Source: Clostridia bacterium (GTDB taxonomy: Bacteria > Bacillota > Clostridia > Oscillospirales > Acutalibacteraceae). From it: 63,744 bases of DNA. The stretch is from positions 1-63,744 of the forward strand of contig JAFXFC010000032.1 in assembly GCA_017513525.1 (NCBI GenBank). Direction: 5' to 3'. Positions 45,501 to 53,145 of the stretch are shown here, one piece after another (position 1 is the first letter of the stretch; every line of letters begins with the position of its first letter). The position numbers and the translations under genes were made by a program. The notes beneath the pieces were generated by a model that worked only from the letters and a program-made list of their open reading frames with translations, ran no database searches and was not told the DNA's origin.

Positions 45501-45910
45501 GTGGAATCATTTTCATCTATACGGGAATTCATAATGTGAAGCTTTGTTGCACCATCTATATTAAAAACATAGTCTGCTCCGGTGCCGAGATTTATAGAAC
45601 ATCCGTTAAGGTCAATAGCAACTGTTCCGTTTACGGTAAAATCAAGATTTCCGTAATTGTAGCTAGGATTATCTGAAATTTTATTAATGTCAGTTTCTAA
45701 AATGATCATCTGATTATCAATAGCATTTTTAACTGCAGTTTCGAGTTCCTCATAGCTTCCGACATGAACCTCGGAATCATATACATTATAGGGATAGCTT
45801 CCCTCTTCTGCATCTGCAACAATTTTGGTTTCGGGCAGAATATTCACGGGAATGAATACACTGAAAACAATTGCAAAAGCAAGAAGCAGACTTAAAATTT
45901 TCTTTTTCAT
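42506..45910 (-). CDS. Large secreted dockerin-bearing surface protein
   Basis: 1134 residues from the ATG at 45910. A signal peptide (ILSLLLAFAIVFSVFIPV) leads to a long region with beta-helix-like repeats to about residue 700. Then come several Cys-rich modules of the form NIEHYKCSACGKTF, each with a CxxC pair. The C-terminus is a type I dockerin with two calcium loops (GDINDDGKWTSADARLTL and ADTNGDSKITAADARKIL). Dockerins dock to cohesins of a scaffold. No cohesin or scaffoldin is seen in the window. The promoter has operator 2. Confidence 0.88.
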   Translation of the reverse strand: MKKKILSLLLAFAIVFSVFIPVNILPETKIVADAEEGSYPYNVYDSEVHVGSYEELETAVKNAIDNQMIILETDINKISDNPSYNYGNLDFTVNGTVAIDLNGCSINLGTGADYVFNIDGATKLHIMNSRIDENDSTISLKGKNEGRSVIQVADSSAELFVYEGIELVLEEKDGASTSGDPAVIRVKNVARLDLLCNIKALDAESNGIVFERLRLFNNHFANSKIYIRGHYDDSDVNTYIKADAACIKFVDVNPVYGDRTAFKVNADTFNIFKLGCNLLKTDASKKGAMISVGSSSTLTVNDICLAGGTFIPAGSSYLTGNITSFSDEDFYSIKYNSAELKTCPHNNTDEFKAEKLLSTPDSHIDMCKCKGATISSGHDRNSEMGCNGCELNTLDTEMTVPVVDEIIEVATYKELYNALRSNKSDITIRLTANITAYDGISGSVQSINLSVFGNVIIDLNGYYLDVNIAESKPLFVINKNYCNSEGALNLIITSFALGYNYILNRSSEVVHLNNENVSVTVYGADLSVSENASEGTSVIKATKFKNLNVFEDSRIINVVGSAISFDNSSSQAYENSSVDLSCCYFKTEKAAISLNGNPFKKNTFKKFSLGLSEFETFDYEGDKLQIFDCAVNPDVKWSDLIRHWVENEENRGYFLYGNNNKLISSAEDDANITKKFDYSVSVYTSSLDTSSLCSEAKNVAIIVNGNTVYAYCEICGQFGAHTVEAGAYESPNCTKEGKLEHFRCVDNNCGVYFNSEYMGVTAEDIILSKHSSTVLSDWRGLPQVFPECAATCTDPGLPEDCYFCFVCENYVSPDGRIVEEVPASHKLDFVKATVTCKHEGTIDHYHCSVCSKNFSDSEGKNELASIDCNPNLSFYHKFDSNPATEADCINYGIKYKHGICEHCDKLIVMIPGKFGTFSYEVFDEAKHTTPAGHSTVFVEAKSEDCTNDGNIEHYKCSACGKTFNEEAAINEISDVSIKAKHIISKIGAQKESCTVNGNIEHYKCTKCEKTFNDAAGKNEITDVTVKAPGHSYEWVVTKPAEIGVEGEKAYKCKVCADIKETQKLDALEPEYLIGDINDDGKWTSADARLTLRYSVELETFTETQKKAADTNGDSKITAADARKILRVSVELETF

Positions 45911-45963
45911 AATTATTTTTCTCCTTTGTTTTTTTAGTATAAAAACATATCTATACATAATGA

Positions 45964-46009
45964 ATTTTATATCAACAGCGTTTTTATAGCCACCTACATT
46001 TGTAGGGGG
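45964..46009 (-). promoter_or_regulatory. Promoter with palindromic operator 2
   Basis: Palindrome at 45993-46009 (CCTACATTTGTAGG plus GGG). A TAAAAT -10 box at 45964-45969 (minus strand) lies exactly 23 bases away, upstream of the dockerin gene. Confidence 0.6.
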
Positions 46010-46053
46010 GATCCATAGAAAAAGCCATTAATATTTTGTTTACATTCACACAA

Positions 46054-46087
46054 CAAAAAAAGGCACCCTGACAGAATCAGAGTGCCC
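46054..46087 (-). terminator. Terminator of lipoprotein gene
   Basis: Ten-base-pair minus-strand stem (46077-46086 with 46062-46071, one G-U pair) followed by TTTTTTG, right after the lipoprotein stop. Confidence 0.8.
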
Positions 46088-46105
46088 TTCGCTTTTAAAT
46101 AAGAT

Positions 46106-46690
46106 TTACTTTATTTCGGACAGATAAAGACTGCCATCCTCACCGCTCATATTAATTGAAAAGTTTTTTGTTGTGCCGTCCGTATCAACATAAGAAATAC
46201 CGTAAGCGGGTATTGAGCCGTCTGCTGTAATATGAACGGCAAGATTGAATTTAGGGCTTATTTCATCAACGGTATGAAGCACTTCCTTATCAAAGGTTAT
46301 GACACCGCTTTCGTCGGCATCAACAAAGGTAAGCCCCAGCACCTTTACATCGGTGATTTTTACATCGGTTCTGAAAACTGCATAAAATGCATATTCCTCC
46401 GCGGAGGCATTAAAAACAGTGCCGTATTCGCCTGTAATATCCTCAACCTGCTCGACCGTTACCGTTGCAATTTTTGTTTCAGCAGTTACTTCTTCCAACA
46501 TTTCCGTTGTTTCGTCAGCTGCAGTTGTCTCTTCTTCGGCAGTAGTTATTTCTTCGACTGTTGTTTCCTCTGTTGCAGCAGTTGTTTTTTCACCCTCTGC
46601 AGGTGCAGTTGTTGACTCTTCATTGCTGCCACAGGAAGCAAATGAAATAACAAGCATAAGTACTGTGAGTATAATTACAAATTTTTTCAT
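46106..46690 (-). CDS. Small lipoprotein, operator-controlled
   Basis: A 194-residue predicted lipoprotein with lipobox ISFASC (cysteine near residue 20), a Glu/Thr-rich linker of about 45 residues, and a beta-rich domain. It has the same overall form as the lipoproteins at 32306 and 39540. It lies just after the response regulator gene but has its own promoter with operator 3, so it is probably part of that system's output. Confidence 0.78.
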   Translation of the reverse strand: MKKFVIILTVLMLVISFASCGSNEESTTAPAEGEKTTAATEETTVEEITTAEEETTAADETTEMLEEVTAETKIATVTVEQVEDITGEYGTVFNASAEEYAFYAVFRTDVKITDVKVLGLTFVDADESGVITFDKEVLHTVDEISPKFNLAVHITADGSIPAYGISYVDTDGTTKNFSINMSGEDGSLYLSEIK

Positions 46691-46720
46691 TTTTTATCCT
46701 CCTTAATGTCATTTAAAAAG

Positions 46721-46766
46721 ATTATATTCAATTGAAAAAGAAAAAACATCCTACAAATATAGGGAA
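46721..46766 (-). promoter_or_regulatory. Promoter with palindromic operator 3
   Basis: A slightly weaker palindrome (CCTACAAATATAGGG) at 46750-46766 and TATAAT at 46721-46726 (minus strand), again exactly 23 bases apart, upstream of the small lipoprotein gene. Confidence 0.6.
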
Positions 46767-46775
46767 CCTTGTTTA

Positions 46776-47396
46776 TTATTGATTAATTACAAGTCCGCTT
46801 TCTCTTGCCTTTACCGCAAGCTCCGTGCGGCTGCGAAAGCCCGTTTTTTCAAGCATACTCTGAATATAGTCACGGACAGTGTATTGTGACATATTAAGTC
46901 TGTCACCGATTTCCTTGTTGGTATCCCCCGTTATAAGCTCTCTTAATACATCAAGCTCTCTTTCCGTAAACTCAATGCTGAGTGCATAGCCCATTTTCAA
47001 GGTAGGAGTCATATCGGGATAAATATTCTCCCCCTTAACAGTAGAGTCCATTACACTTATAAGCTCACTTGCAACGGGAGTTTTATACCAGAAGCTGTCA
47101 ACACCAATGCTCTTTGCCCTTTCAAGAAAGCTTATTTCAGGCTGGCTTGTGATAATTATAATTTTAATTTCGGGGTGTACTGCCTTAATTTTTTCAGCCG
47201 CATCAAGACCGCTGGAATTCATTGATGTGCAAACATCCATAAGTATGAGATCGCACATTTTTTTACTGCAGAAAAGCTCCGCCATTGAAGCACTTTCAAC
47301 GGTAGCAATTACCTTATAAACCTCACTGTCCTGTAAAAAGACTTCAAGAAGCTTACTTGCCATTCTGTCGTCTTCAACTATCAGTACATTTATCAT
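46776..47396 (-). CDS. NarL/LuxR-family response regulator
   Basis: A 206-residue regulator. The receiver domain (1-120) has the acidic pair IVEDD and phosphate-accepting Asp54 (LILMDV), with IIITSQPE and WYKTP as the later Thr/Ser and Lys positions. The C-terminus is a LuxR helix-turn-helix (FTERELDVLRELITGDTNKEI then LNMSQYTVRDYIQSMLEKTG). It is the last gene of a three-gene signalling operon with two kinase-like proteins. The palindromes at three nearby promoters are its likely binding sites. Confidence 0.9.
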   Translation of the reverse strand: MINVLIVEDDRMASKLLEVFLQDSEVYKVIATVESASMAELFCSKKMCDLILMDVCTSMNSSGLDAAEKIKAVHPEIKIIIITSQPEISFLERAKSIGVDSFWYKTPVASELISVMDSTVKGENIYPDMTPTLKMGYALSIEFTERELDVLRELITGDTNKEIGDRLNMSQYTVRDYIQSMLEKTGFRSRTELAVKARESGLVINQ

Positions 47397-47408
47397 AAGC
47401 TGTTCTCC

Positions 47409-48680
47409 TTATTTCGGAACTGTTATTGTAAGAATAAAGTCATTTTCGGCTTTAACAGTCATTCTTCCGCCGAGATTCTCTGTCTTTTTTCTGAGAGCAG
47501 AAAGCCCTCCCCCTTCACAAAAAGACTTATCTGCTTTTTTTCCGTCATTGGAAAAGGAAGCGGCAAAGCTAAAAAGATCGGAGGTAAAGGAAATACTGAA
47601 AAGCTTTGCATCCGCGTGCTTTACGGCATTAGTAAGCGCTTCGGCAGTAGCCTCTGTAAAAAGCTTCTTCACCTGCTCCTTTTCCGGCATTTCACCTGAA
47701 ATTATTACTCTTATTCCTACTGCCTTTGCCGCCTCTATAAGCCCGTTTATGGCATCATACTCTGTATCCTCGGTATTTTTAACACCAAGCACTGCAATAT
47801 TACGTTTCCAGATATTTATGATTTCATCGGAATTTCCGTCATTATTCTGAAGATAAAGTCTTGTTGCAAGAAGGGCATTACCCAGCTCTGCGTGAATACG
47901 GTATTTTGTTTCAAGACGCTCACGGGATTTTGTAAGTTCATCAACATTTTCACCGTATTTAAGAAGCCTTTCATTCATTTCCTTAAGCTCTCTGTTTGAA
48001 AGCCTCAGCTCTTCCGATACTCTGTATAAATCAGTTGTATCAGCTGCAGTTATCTCGTACATTTTACCTATTTTTTTAACAGAAAAACGCCACACGGAGT
48101 AATCGGGAAGACGGAGCATAATGTCATCATCGTTGGCTAAAACCTCTGTTCCCGGCTGACATTCTCTGCTTCTGAGAGAATTTATAAAGTCAAGGGCATT
48201 GGTCATTTCTTTCCCCGTTATAATTCTGCTGAGCTCATCCATTCTGTGATTAATAAGCTTTATCATTCCGTTTTCATAAAAAAAGCATATTCCTGTTTTA
48301 AGCTTATCAACACTTTCTTTGACTGAAAAAGCAGATATACCGTTGCGGATTCCCGAAAAGAAAAATATAAGAAGCGCAGAAATTATTATTGCATCAATAG
48401 CTGCAAACAAAATGACAGCAAATGCAGGAAGACTCAGAAACTTTTCAACAAAGCTGTATCCGCTGACTGAAACACCATTCTTTTCCGCAAAAATATAAGC
48501 GGAATACGGCAGAATAAACAGTAGTGCGGAAATTGCACAGACAGGTGAAATAATCTTCGGCAATAGGTTTTTCTGCATAAAGCTCCATATAGTAAGACAA
48601 AAAGAAACACAAGCTTCAATAAAGAGGATCGTAAGAAACAATGCTCTTACATAAGTGCCGAGTCCGATAAAAGGTATCAT
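47409..48680 (-). CDS. NarL-type sensor histidine kinase
   Basis: 423 residues from the ATG at 48680. Two membrane regions lie in the first 115 residues, followed by a PAS-like segment and a coiled coil. The HisKA_3-like phosphoacceptor region has RIHAELGNALLATRL. The N-box EATAEALTNAVKHA and G-box GGGLSALRKKTENLGG are intact. It is likely the active kinase for the response regulator encoded 12 bases downstream. GGAGG precedes its ATG, within the end of the upstream gene. Confidence 0.85.
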   Translation of the reverse strand: MIPFIGLGTYVRALFLTILFIEACVSFCLTIWSFMQKNLLPKIISPVCAISALLFILPYSAYIFAEKNGVSVSGYSFVEKFLSLPAFAVILFAAIDAIIISALLIFFFSGIRNGISAFSVKESVDKLKTGICFFYENGMIKLINHRMDELSRIITGKEMTNALDFINSLRSRECQPGTEVLANDDDIMLRLPDYSVWRFSVKKIGKMYEITAADTTDLYRVSEELRLSNRELKEMNERLLKYGENVDELTKSRERLETKYRIHAELGNALLATRLYLQNNDGNSDEIINIWKRNIAVLGVKNTEDTEYDAINGLIEAAKAVGIRVIISGEMPEKEQVKKLFTEATAEALTNAVKHADAKLFSISFTSDLFSFAASFSNDGKKADKSFCEGGGLSALRKKTENLGGRMTVKAENDFILTITVPK

Positions 48681-48681
48681 A

Positions 48682-50334
48682 TCACATTCCCTCCTTCGGG
48701 ATGAGCACATCAATAATTATATCATCTTCGGAATTTTCAATAATTATATCAGCACCGCTCAATATTTCGCTGTCAGCAAGAATTTCATCCCTCGCACTTT
48801 TAACACCAAACATCATTCTCATTGAAACGGAGCCCTCTTTTTCTGAAATTTTCACAAAAACAGCATTAACAGTATCAAGAAGCTCTTCGGTGAAAAATTC
48901 AAATATATCGTATATTTTTACGGCAATTTCTGCTGATATATCTTCTTCTAAGCTAAAAACAAACGAAGGGATAATATCAAGCAATCGTAAATTCGCAAGG
49001 GACTCATTTATACAGAATTCTATTTCACGGGATTTTATTTTTTTTCTGTCCTCCGAAATTATAAACAGGTTTCCCCGTCTTTTTATATATGCACCTATTA
49101 CCGCAAGCTTTGCAAGATGCATTCTTTTATTTTTTTCATCTGAAGAAGCTAACGCTAACAATTCTTCTGCTTTCAGAAGCTTCGGAGAAATTTCATAAAT
49201 CAGCTTATTGAAAAGACGGTTTTTTTCTTCTGTTTTGGCTTTGTTTTCCTTGAGCTCGTACTCTGCCTGTAAAAGGAAGTTATTTTCACTGAGCTGCTTC
49301 TGTGTTTCCTGCAAGGTTTCTATAAGCTCCGTTATATTCTTTATGTCATCCTGCCAGTAAACATATCCGCCCGATATTTTTTCGGCATTCAGAATATAAT
49401 CTCCGAGATTCTGCGGTGACAAAACGGCACTTTTCAGAATATCGGTTGTAAAAACTTCTGATTCTGCAGAACGGACACAGACATTGAAATTACTGTCAGC
49501 AATCTGTGCCGTTACACTTGATATCTCAAACAGCTTTCTATAGTTGGTGCTTGTTCTTATAAGACCGCTCTGAATTGCACTTTCAAGAAGAAGTGTAATA
49601 AGTGCACAGTCAACAGCCGTAAGGTCCGCATCAATACCCGTAAAGGCATAAAGACACCAGAAAACCACAGCAATTGCCATAATAGCAATATGTACTCTCT
49701 GAAAAATACGGCTACCCGGCACCTTACCCTTAAGAAGAAGCTTTACAACAAAATAAAAACCGAGAACGGTAAACCATCCCGACGGAATGAAAAAGAGCGG
49801 ACCGTAAGTATAATCGGAATTAAAATACAATATCCCGTTTGGGAAATCAAAAACAAGACGGTGAAAATCGTTGGTAAAAACAAGCAGAATCACCAACACC
49901 GCAGGTATATAAAACAATCTGAAAAGAGACGGCAGCTTATAATCATCGGATTTTCCGATGTGCATAGTTATAAAAACACCGATAAGCGGAATCAGAATCA
50001 TAGGTATATAAAAGGCATACCAGAAGTAACGGGTAAGCGTATCGGTCGTATAAAGAAACTCGATCTTACAGGTTCTTATGACCATCCACCCTATCATAAG
50101 AAGACCGACGGAAATGAGCATATTTCTTATCTGCTTACTGACAACTCTCATATAAATTGAAACAGTCCACACTGCCGCAAGAGAAATGTGCATTGCATTT
50201 CTTATCATAACAAGAAGCGTAGCTATAAAAAAATCGTCAATATTGTATGCAACCACTCTGCATACAAAAGCAGACAGCATAATTACGGCAATTATGCTGA
50301 TATTCCTGATATTTTTCTTCGACTTCATTTCCAT
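48682..50334 (-). CDS. Kinase-like 7TM sensor with degenerate H-box
   Basis: A 550-residue protein with about eight membrane helices in the first 240 residues, resembling the N-terminal 7TM region of clostridial histidine kinases. A sensor/PAS-like region and coiled coil follow. Where a phosphoacceptor histidine would be expected it reads NRLFNKLIYEISPKLLKAEE, without His, and no clear N- or G-box is visible. It probably senses a signal and controls the intact kinase encoded just downstream. AGGAGG lies before the ATG. Confidence 0.78.
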   Translation of the reverse strand: MEMKSKKNIRNISIIAVIMLSAFVCRVVAYNIDDFFIATLLVMIRNAMHISLAAVWTVSIYMRVVSKQIRNMLISVGLLMIGWMVIRTCKIEFLYTTDTLTRYFWYAFYIPMILIPLIGVFITMHIGKSDDYKLPSLFRLFYIPAVLVILLVFTNDFHRLVFDFPNGILYFNSDYTYGPLFFIPSGWFTVLGFYFVVKLLLKGKVPGSRIFQRVHIAIMAIAVVFWCLYAFTGIDADLTAVDCALITLLLESAIQSGLIRTSTNYRKLFEISSVTAQIADSNFNVCVRSAESEVFTTDILKSAVLSPQNLGDYILNAEKISGGYVYWQDDIKNITELIETLQETQKQLSENNFLLQAEYELKENKAKTEEKNRLFNKLIYEISPKLLKAEELLALASSDEKNKRMHLAKLAVIGAYIKRRGNLFIISEDRKKIKSREIEFCINESLANLRLLDIIPSFVFSLEEDISAEIAVKIYDIFEFFTEELLDTVNAVFVKISEKEGSVSMRMMFGVKSARDEILADSEILSGADIIIENSEDDIIIDVLIPKEGM

Positions 50335-50353
50335 AGCGCCACCTCCTTCTATT

Positions 50354-51934
50354 TTATATTACCATAGCAAACAAAATAAATCTATCCCTATTTTTTGCAA
50401 CAAAAAAAAGACAGTCCTGCGACTGCCTTTTTGGTGGAACAATGTCCGAGGTGTTCGAACATTGCTCCATAGCTGATTTTTCGCCACTAAAGGCTGCTTC
50501 AATATCATCAAGCGGGATGTCATCTATGGTGACAGGTTTGTTGCTTGCATTGATAACAAGTGTCAGATGGTCATCATAAAGATAAACCGAATGAACAAAG
50601 ATATTGATGATTGCTCTGCGTTTTGCCATATCATCACCGGGCATCTCGCAGACATAATTAAGAAATGCTAATATCTGAGCTTCACTGAGAAGCACTCTCT
50701 TGTTTTGTTCAATAGCGAGCTGTTCCTCAAGCTCGTCTTTTTCTGCCTGACGGCGGTTGATTCGCTCTGTAAGTGCTACTGCATCTCCACCTTTTTCAAT
50801 GGATAACCACATATTTTCAATGGCTTCATCAATTTCTTTGATTGAGCTTTTGAGATTTTTGATAGAGAGGTTATCGGGATTTCTGTTGCATTCCTCCGAT
50901 ATCCTTTTAGCGATATATTGCATCTTTTCATCCGTCAGCATTTTAAGGCATTCGTTGATAACAAGGTCTTCAATCAGTTGTTTGACGATAGACTTCTTTT
51001 CACATTTCTTCTTTCTTGCACTCTTGCAGACATAATAGTGATATACAGCTCCCGATTTACCCGTACCGCAAACACCTATCATCATTTCTTTACAATGACC
51101 GCAGAAAAGTTTAGTTGTTAAAATATAGGCATCGTCGCCCTTTGTTTTTGCCTGTGCTCTCTTGTTTCTGTTCAAAATCTCCTGTACCCGATAGTATAAA
51201 TCATCTTCAATGATTCTCGGCATACCACCGGGAGTCTCCTTTCCGCTGTACAAATAATAGCCGATATAGCGTTTGTTGCTTAAAAGCCTCGTCAGGCTTG
51301 TGAAGCTGAATTCATTACCTATTGAGGTTTTAATATGTCGTCTGTTAAGGTCTTTGATTATTTCGACTTTAGGCTCACCTCGGGCATAGCGTTCATAGAT
51401 TTCTCTGACTATTGCCGCTTCATCTTCATCGACATAAAAGGTGCGGTCTTTTTTATTGACCTTAAAGCCAAGTCCGGGATTACTGCCGTTTGACAAGCAC
51501 TTTTCTGCATTAATAGCAAGACCTCGGTTTATCTTCTGTGCCAACTCAACGGAATAGTATTCTGCCATACTTTCAAGCAATCCCTCAACAAGAATGCCTG
51601 AAGCATCTTCTGTTATATTTTCTTTAGCAGAGAATACCCTTACACCGTTCTTTTTCAGCTTCGCCTTATAAATTGCACTGTCGTATCTGTTACGTGCAAA
51701 ACGGTCAAGCTGATAAACTAAAACACCCTCAAAGGTGTGTTTTTCGCTGTCGGCAATCATTCGCTGAAAGTCTGAACGGTTGTCGGAAGTACCGCTTTGT
51801 GCTCGGTCTATATATTCACCAACTACCGTATAATTATGGGCTGCCGCATATTCATAACAGATTTTTAACTGTCCTTCAATTGATTGCTCCGTCTGTCTCT
51901 TGCAAGAGAAACGGGCATATATAACTACATTCAT
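50354..51934 (-). CDS. Large serine recombinase (integrase of mobilizable element)
   Basis: A 526-residue large serine recombinase. The N-terminal resolvase domain has IYARFSCKRQTEQSIEGQ with the catalytic Ser, and YQLDRFARNRYDSA. A recombinase domain and a zinc ribbon (FCGHCKEMM, then YYVCKSARKKKCEK) follow, then a coiled coil. The last 35 residues (from EQCSNTSDIVPPKRQ) run over an inverted repeat and an intrinsic terminator, so the gene end overlaps the element's left junction. It differs from the four scars at 20.8-25.9 kb, which are a separate subfamily. Confidence 0.9.
   Translation of the reverse strand: MNVVIYARFSCKRQTEQSIEGQLKICYEYAAAHNYTVVGEYIDRAQSGTSDNRSDFQRMIADSEKHTFEGVLVYQLDRFARNRYDSAIYKAKLKKNGVRVFSAKENITEDASGILVEGLLESMAEYYSVELAQKINRGLAINAEKCLSNGSNPGLGFKVNKKDRTFYVDEDEAAIVREIYERYARGEPKVEIIKDLNRRHIKTSIGNEFSFTSLTRLLSNKRYIGYYLYSGKETPGGMPRIIEDDLYYRVQEILNRNKRAQAKTKGDDAYILTTKLFCGHCKEMMIGVCGTGKSGAVYHYYVCKSARKKKCEKKSIVKQLIEDLVINECLKMLTDEKMQYIAKRISEECNRNPDNLSIKNLKSSIKEIDEAIENMWLSIEKGGDAVALTERINRRQAEKDELEEQLAIEQNKRVLLSEAQILAFLNYVCEMPGDDMAKRRAIINIFVHSVYLYDDHLTLVINASNKPVTIDDIPLDDIEAAFSGEKSAMEQCSNTSDIVPPKRQSQDCLFFVAKNRDRFILFAMVI
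50402..50427 (-). terminator. Terminator inside recombinase 3' end
   Basis: A 7-bp minus-strand stem (50421-50427 with 50410-50416, one G-U pair) and an eight-base T run. It lies upstream of the annotated stop codon, within the last codons of the recombinase frame. Confidence 0.6.
50428..50468. other. Candidate left attachment site
   Basis: An inverted repeat (50436-50445 with 50459-50468, one mismatch) surrounds a tRNA-like stretch; the minus strand carries TTCGAAC and ends in CCACCA. A copy of TTTTTRGTG-AACAATG is found at 59010-59025. The site is at the element end by gene order. Confidence 0.4.
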
Positions 51935-52035
51935 TTTAATCCTCCTGAATTTGTTGTTTTAATTTTATTTATATTTATTTTCTTTGTCGAATGTGTGAAG
52001 CTCCCCGATACTGTGAAATATCGGGGAGCTGTATA

Positions 52036-52260
52036 TTAAGCATACTCAGGATGCTTTTCTAACCACTTTTTAAAATATTCCTTACCTAAATCGCTTTCGT
52101 AAAACTTCTTAATTTCGGGAACCATAGCCGAAGCAAAAGAATCAAGCACCTCTTTCGGTAGTTCAATTTTACTGTAATCAACGGGAGTGAAAGAGAATTC
52201 TCCACGGGTATCGGTGTTAAGATAATAAATAATATATTTGATGGTATCAATAAACTTCAT
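52036..52260 (-). CDS. Small conserved protein of the element
   Basis: 74 residues from the ATG at 52260, six bases after GAGGTG; starts at 52266 and 52269 are also in frame. Sequence such as FIDTIKYIIYYLNTD and YFKKWLEKHPEYA suggests a small helical protein. The family is unknown. It follows the ParB-like gene with a short overlap or gap and is thus coupled to it. Confidence 0.6.
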   Translation of the reverse strand: MKFIDTIKYIIYYLNTDTRGEFSFTPVDYSKIELPKEVLDSFASAMVPEIKKFYESDLGKEYFKKWLEKHPEYA

Positions 52261-52265
52261 TCGCA

Positions 52266-53144
52266 TCACCTCGCATCCCTGTTCCTGCTTCGCTGTCGCT
52301 GTAAAGCCTTGTTGTAATACTCACAGGCTTTCATAACATAATCTTCAAGCTGTTGTTTGTTGGCATTCGGATAGAATTTCTGTACCTGCTCAAGCGGGAG
52401 CTTGAACATTTGCTTCTGATTAGGCTTTTCTGCCATAAGCCTGTCTTCAATGCTTTCTGCAGTGAGTGTACCTGAATTAAAATCTCTGTGCATATGCCAA
52501 GCCTGAGAATATGAAGGTGTACATTCCTGTTCTTCGATTATACGGAGTAAATCATACTGTAACTGCTCATCAAGGAACGAAAGCTCAACACCGACGGAGA
52601 AAGCAATTTTATCTTCATCCATCATTTCAAGCAATTCGGGGATAAGATAAGTCAGACGGATATATCTGTAAACTTTATCTCGGCTTTCACCTGTAATATT
52701 GCCTATTTCAGTTGCAGAATCGAACTTTGTCGCAACTTGCGACGAAGTTAAGTCTGTACGTTTTCCTTGGTGCTTCAAAGCTTCTGATTTTAGTTTGTAA
52801 GCAAAGGCTCGTTCACTTGGTAATATATGCTCCCTATGCAGATTGCTATCAACGAGCATAATTGCCGCTTCATCTCTGCTTACGGCATAAATTAAAGCAG
52901 GTACTGTTTCCAGCCCTGCTTTCACTGATGCTCTCAGTCTTCTGTGACCTGAGATAAGTTCATATTCATCTGTTGTATTTTCAAGAGGTCTTACAACAAT
53001 AGGTGAGATAACACCTTTCTGCTGTATGCTTTCAATGAGAGTGTTCATCTCCTCGTTGTCTAAAACCTTATACGGATGTCCCTCAAAGGGATGAATTTTT
53101 TCTACCGGGATATTTACCGGTGCTTTTAACTTTTTATTAGCCAT
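52266..53144 (-). CDS. ParB/Spo0J-like protein
   Basis: 292 residues from the ATG at 53144 (AAAGGAG upstream). The ParB N-terminal domain is clear: IPVEKIHPFEGHPYKV, SIQQKGVISPIVVRP and ELISGHRRLRASVKAG. A KorB/ParB HTH region (ATEIGNITGESRDKVYRYIRL) follows. It has no ParA partner nearby. It starts one base after the stop of the relaxase gene. Roles in maintenance of the element or in gene regulation are both possible. Confidence 0.85.
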   Translation of the reverse strand: MANKKLKAPVNIPVEKIHPFEGHPYKVLDNEEMNTLIESIQQKGVISPIVVRPLENTTDEYELISGHRRLRASVKAGLETVPALIYAVSRDEAAIMLVDSNLHREHILPSERAFAYKLKSEALKHQGKRTDLTSSQVATKFDSATEIGNITGESRDKVYRYIRLTYLIPELLEMMDEDKIAFSVGVELSFLDEQLQYDLLRIIEEQECTPSYSQAWHMHRDFNSGTLTAESIEDRLMAEKPNQKQMFKLPLEQVQKFYPNANKQQLEDYVMKACEYYNKALQRQRSRNRDAR

Positions 53145-53145
53145 T

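Noticed and set aside
48701..49198. Plus-strand reading frame of 165 codons
   Set aside because: It is the Ser/Ile-rich antisense shadow of the 7TM sensor gene.
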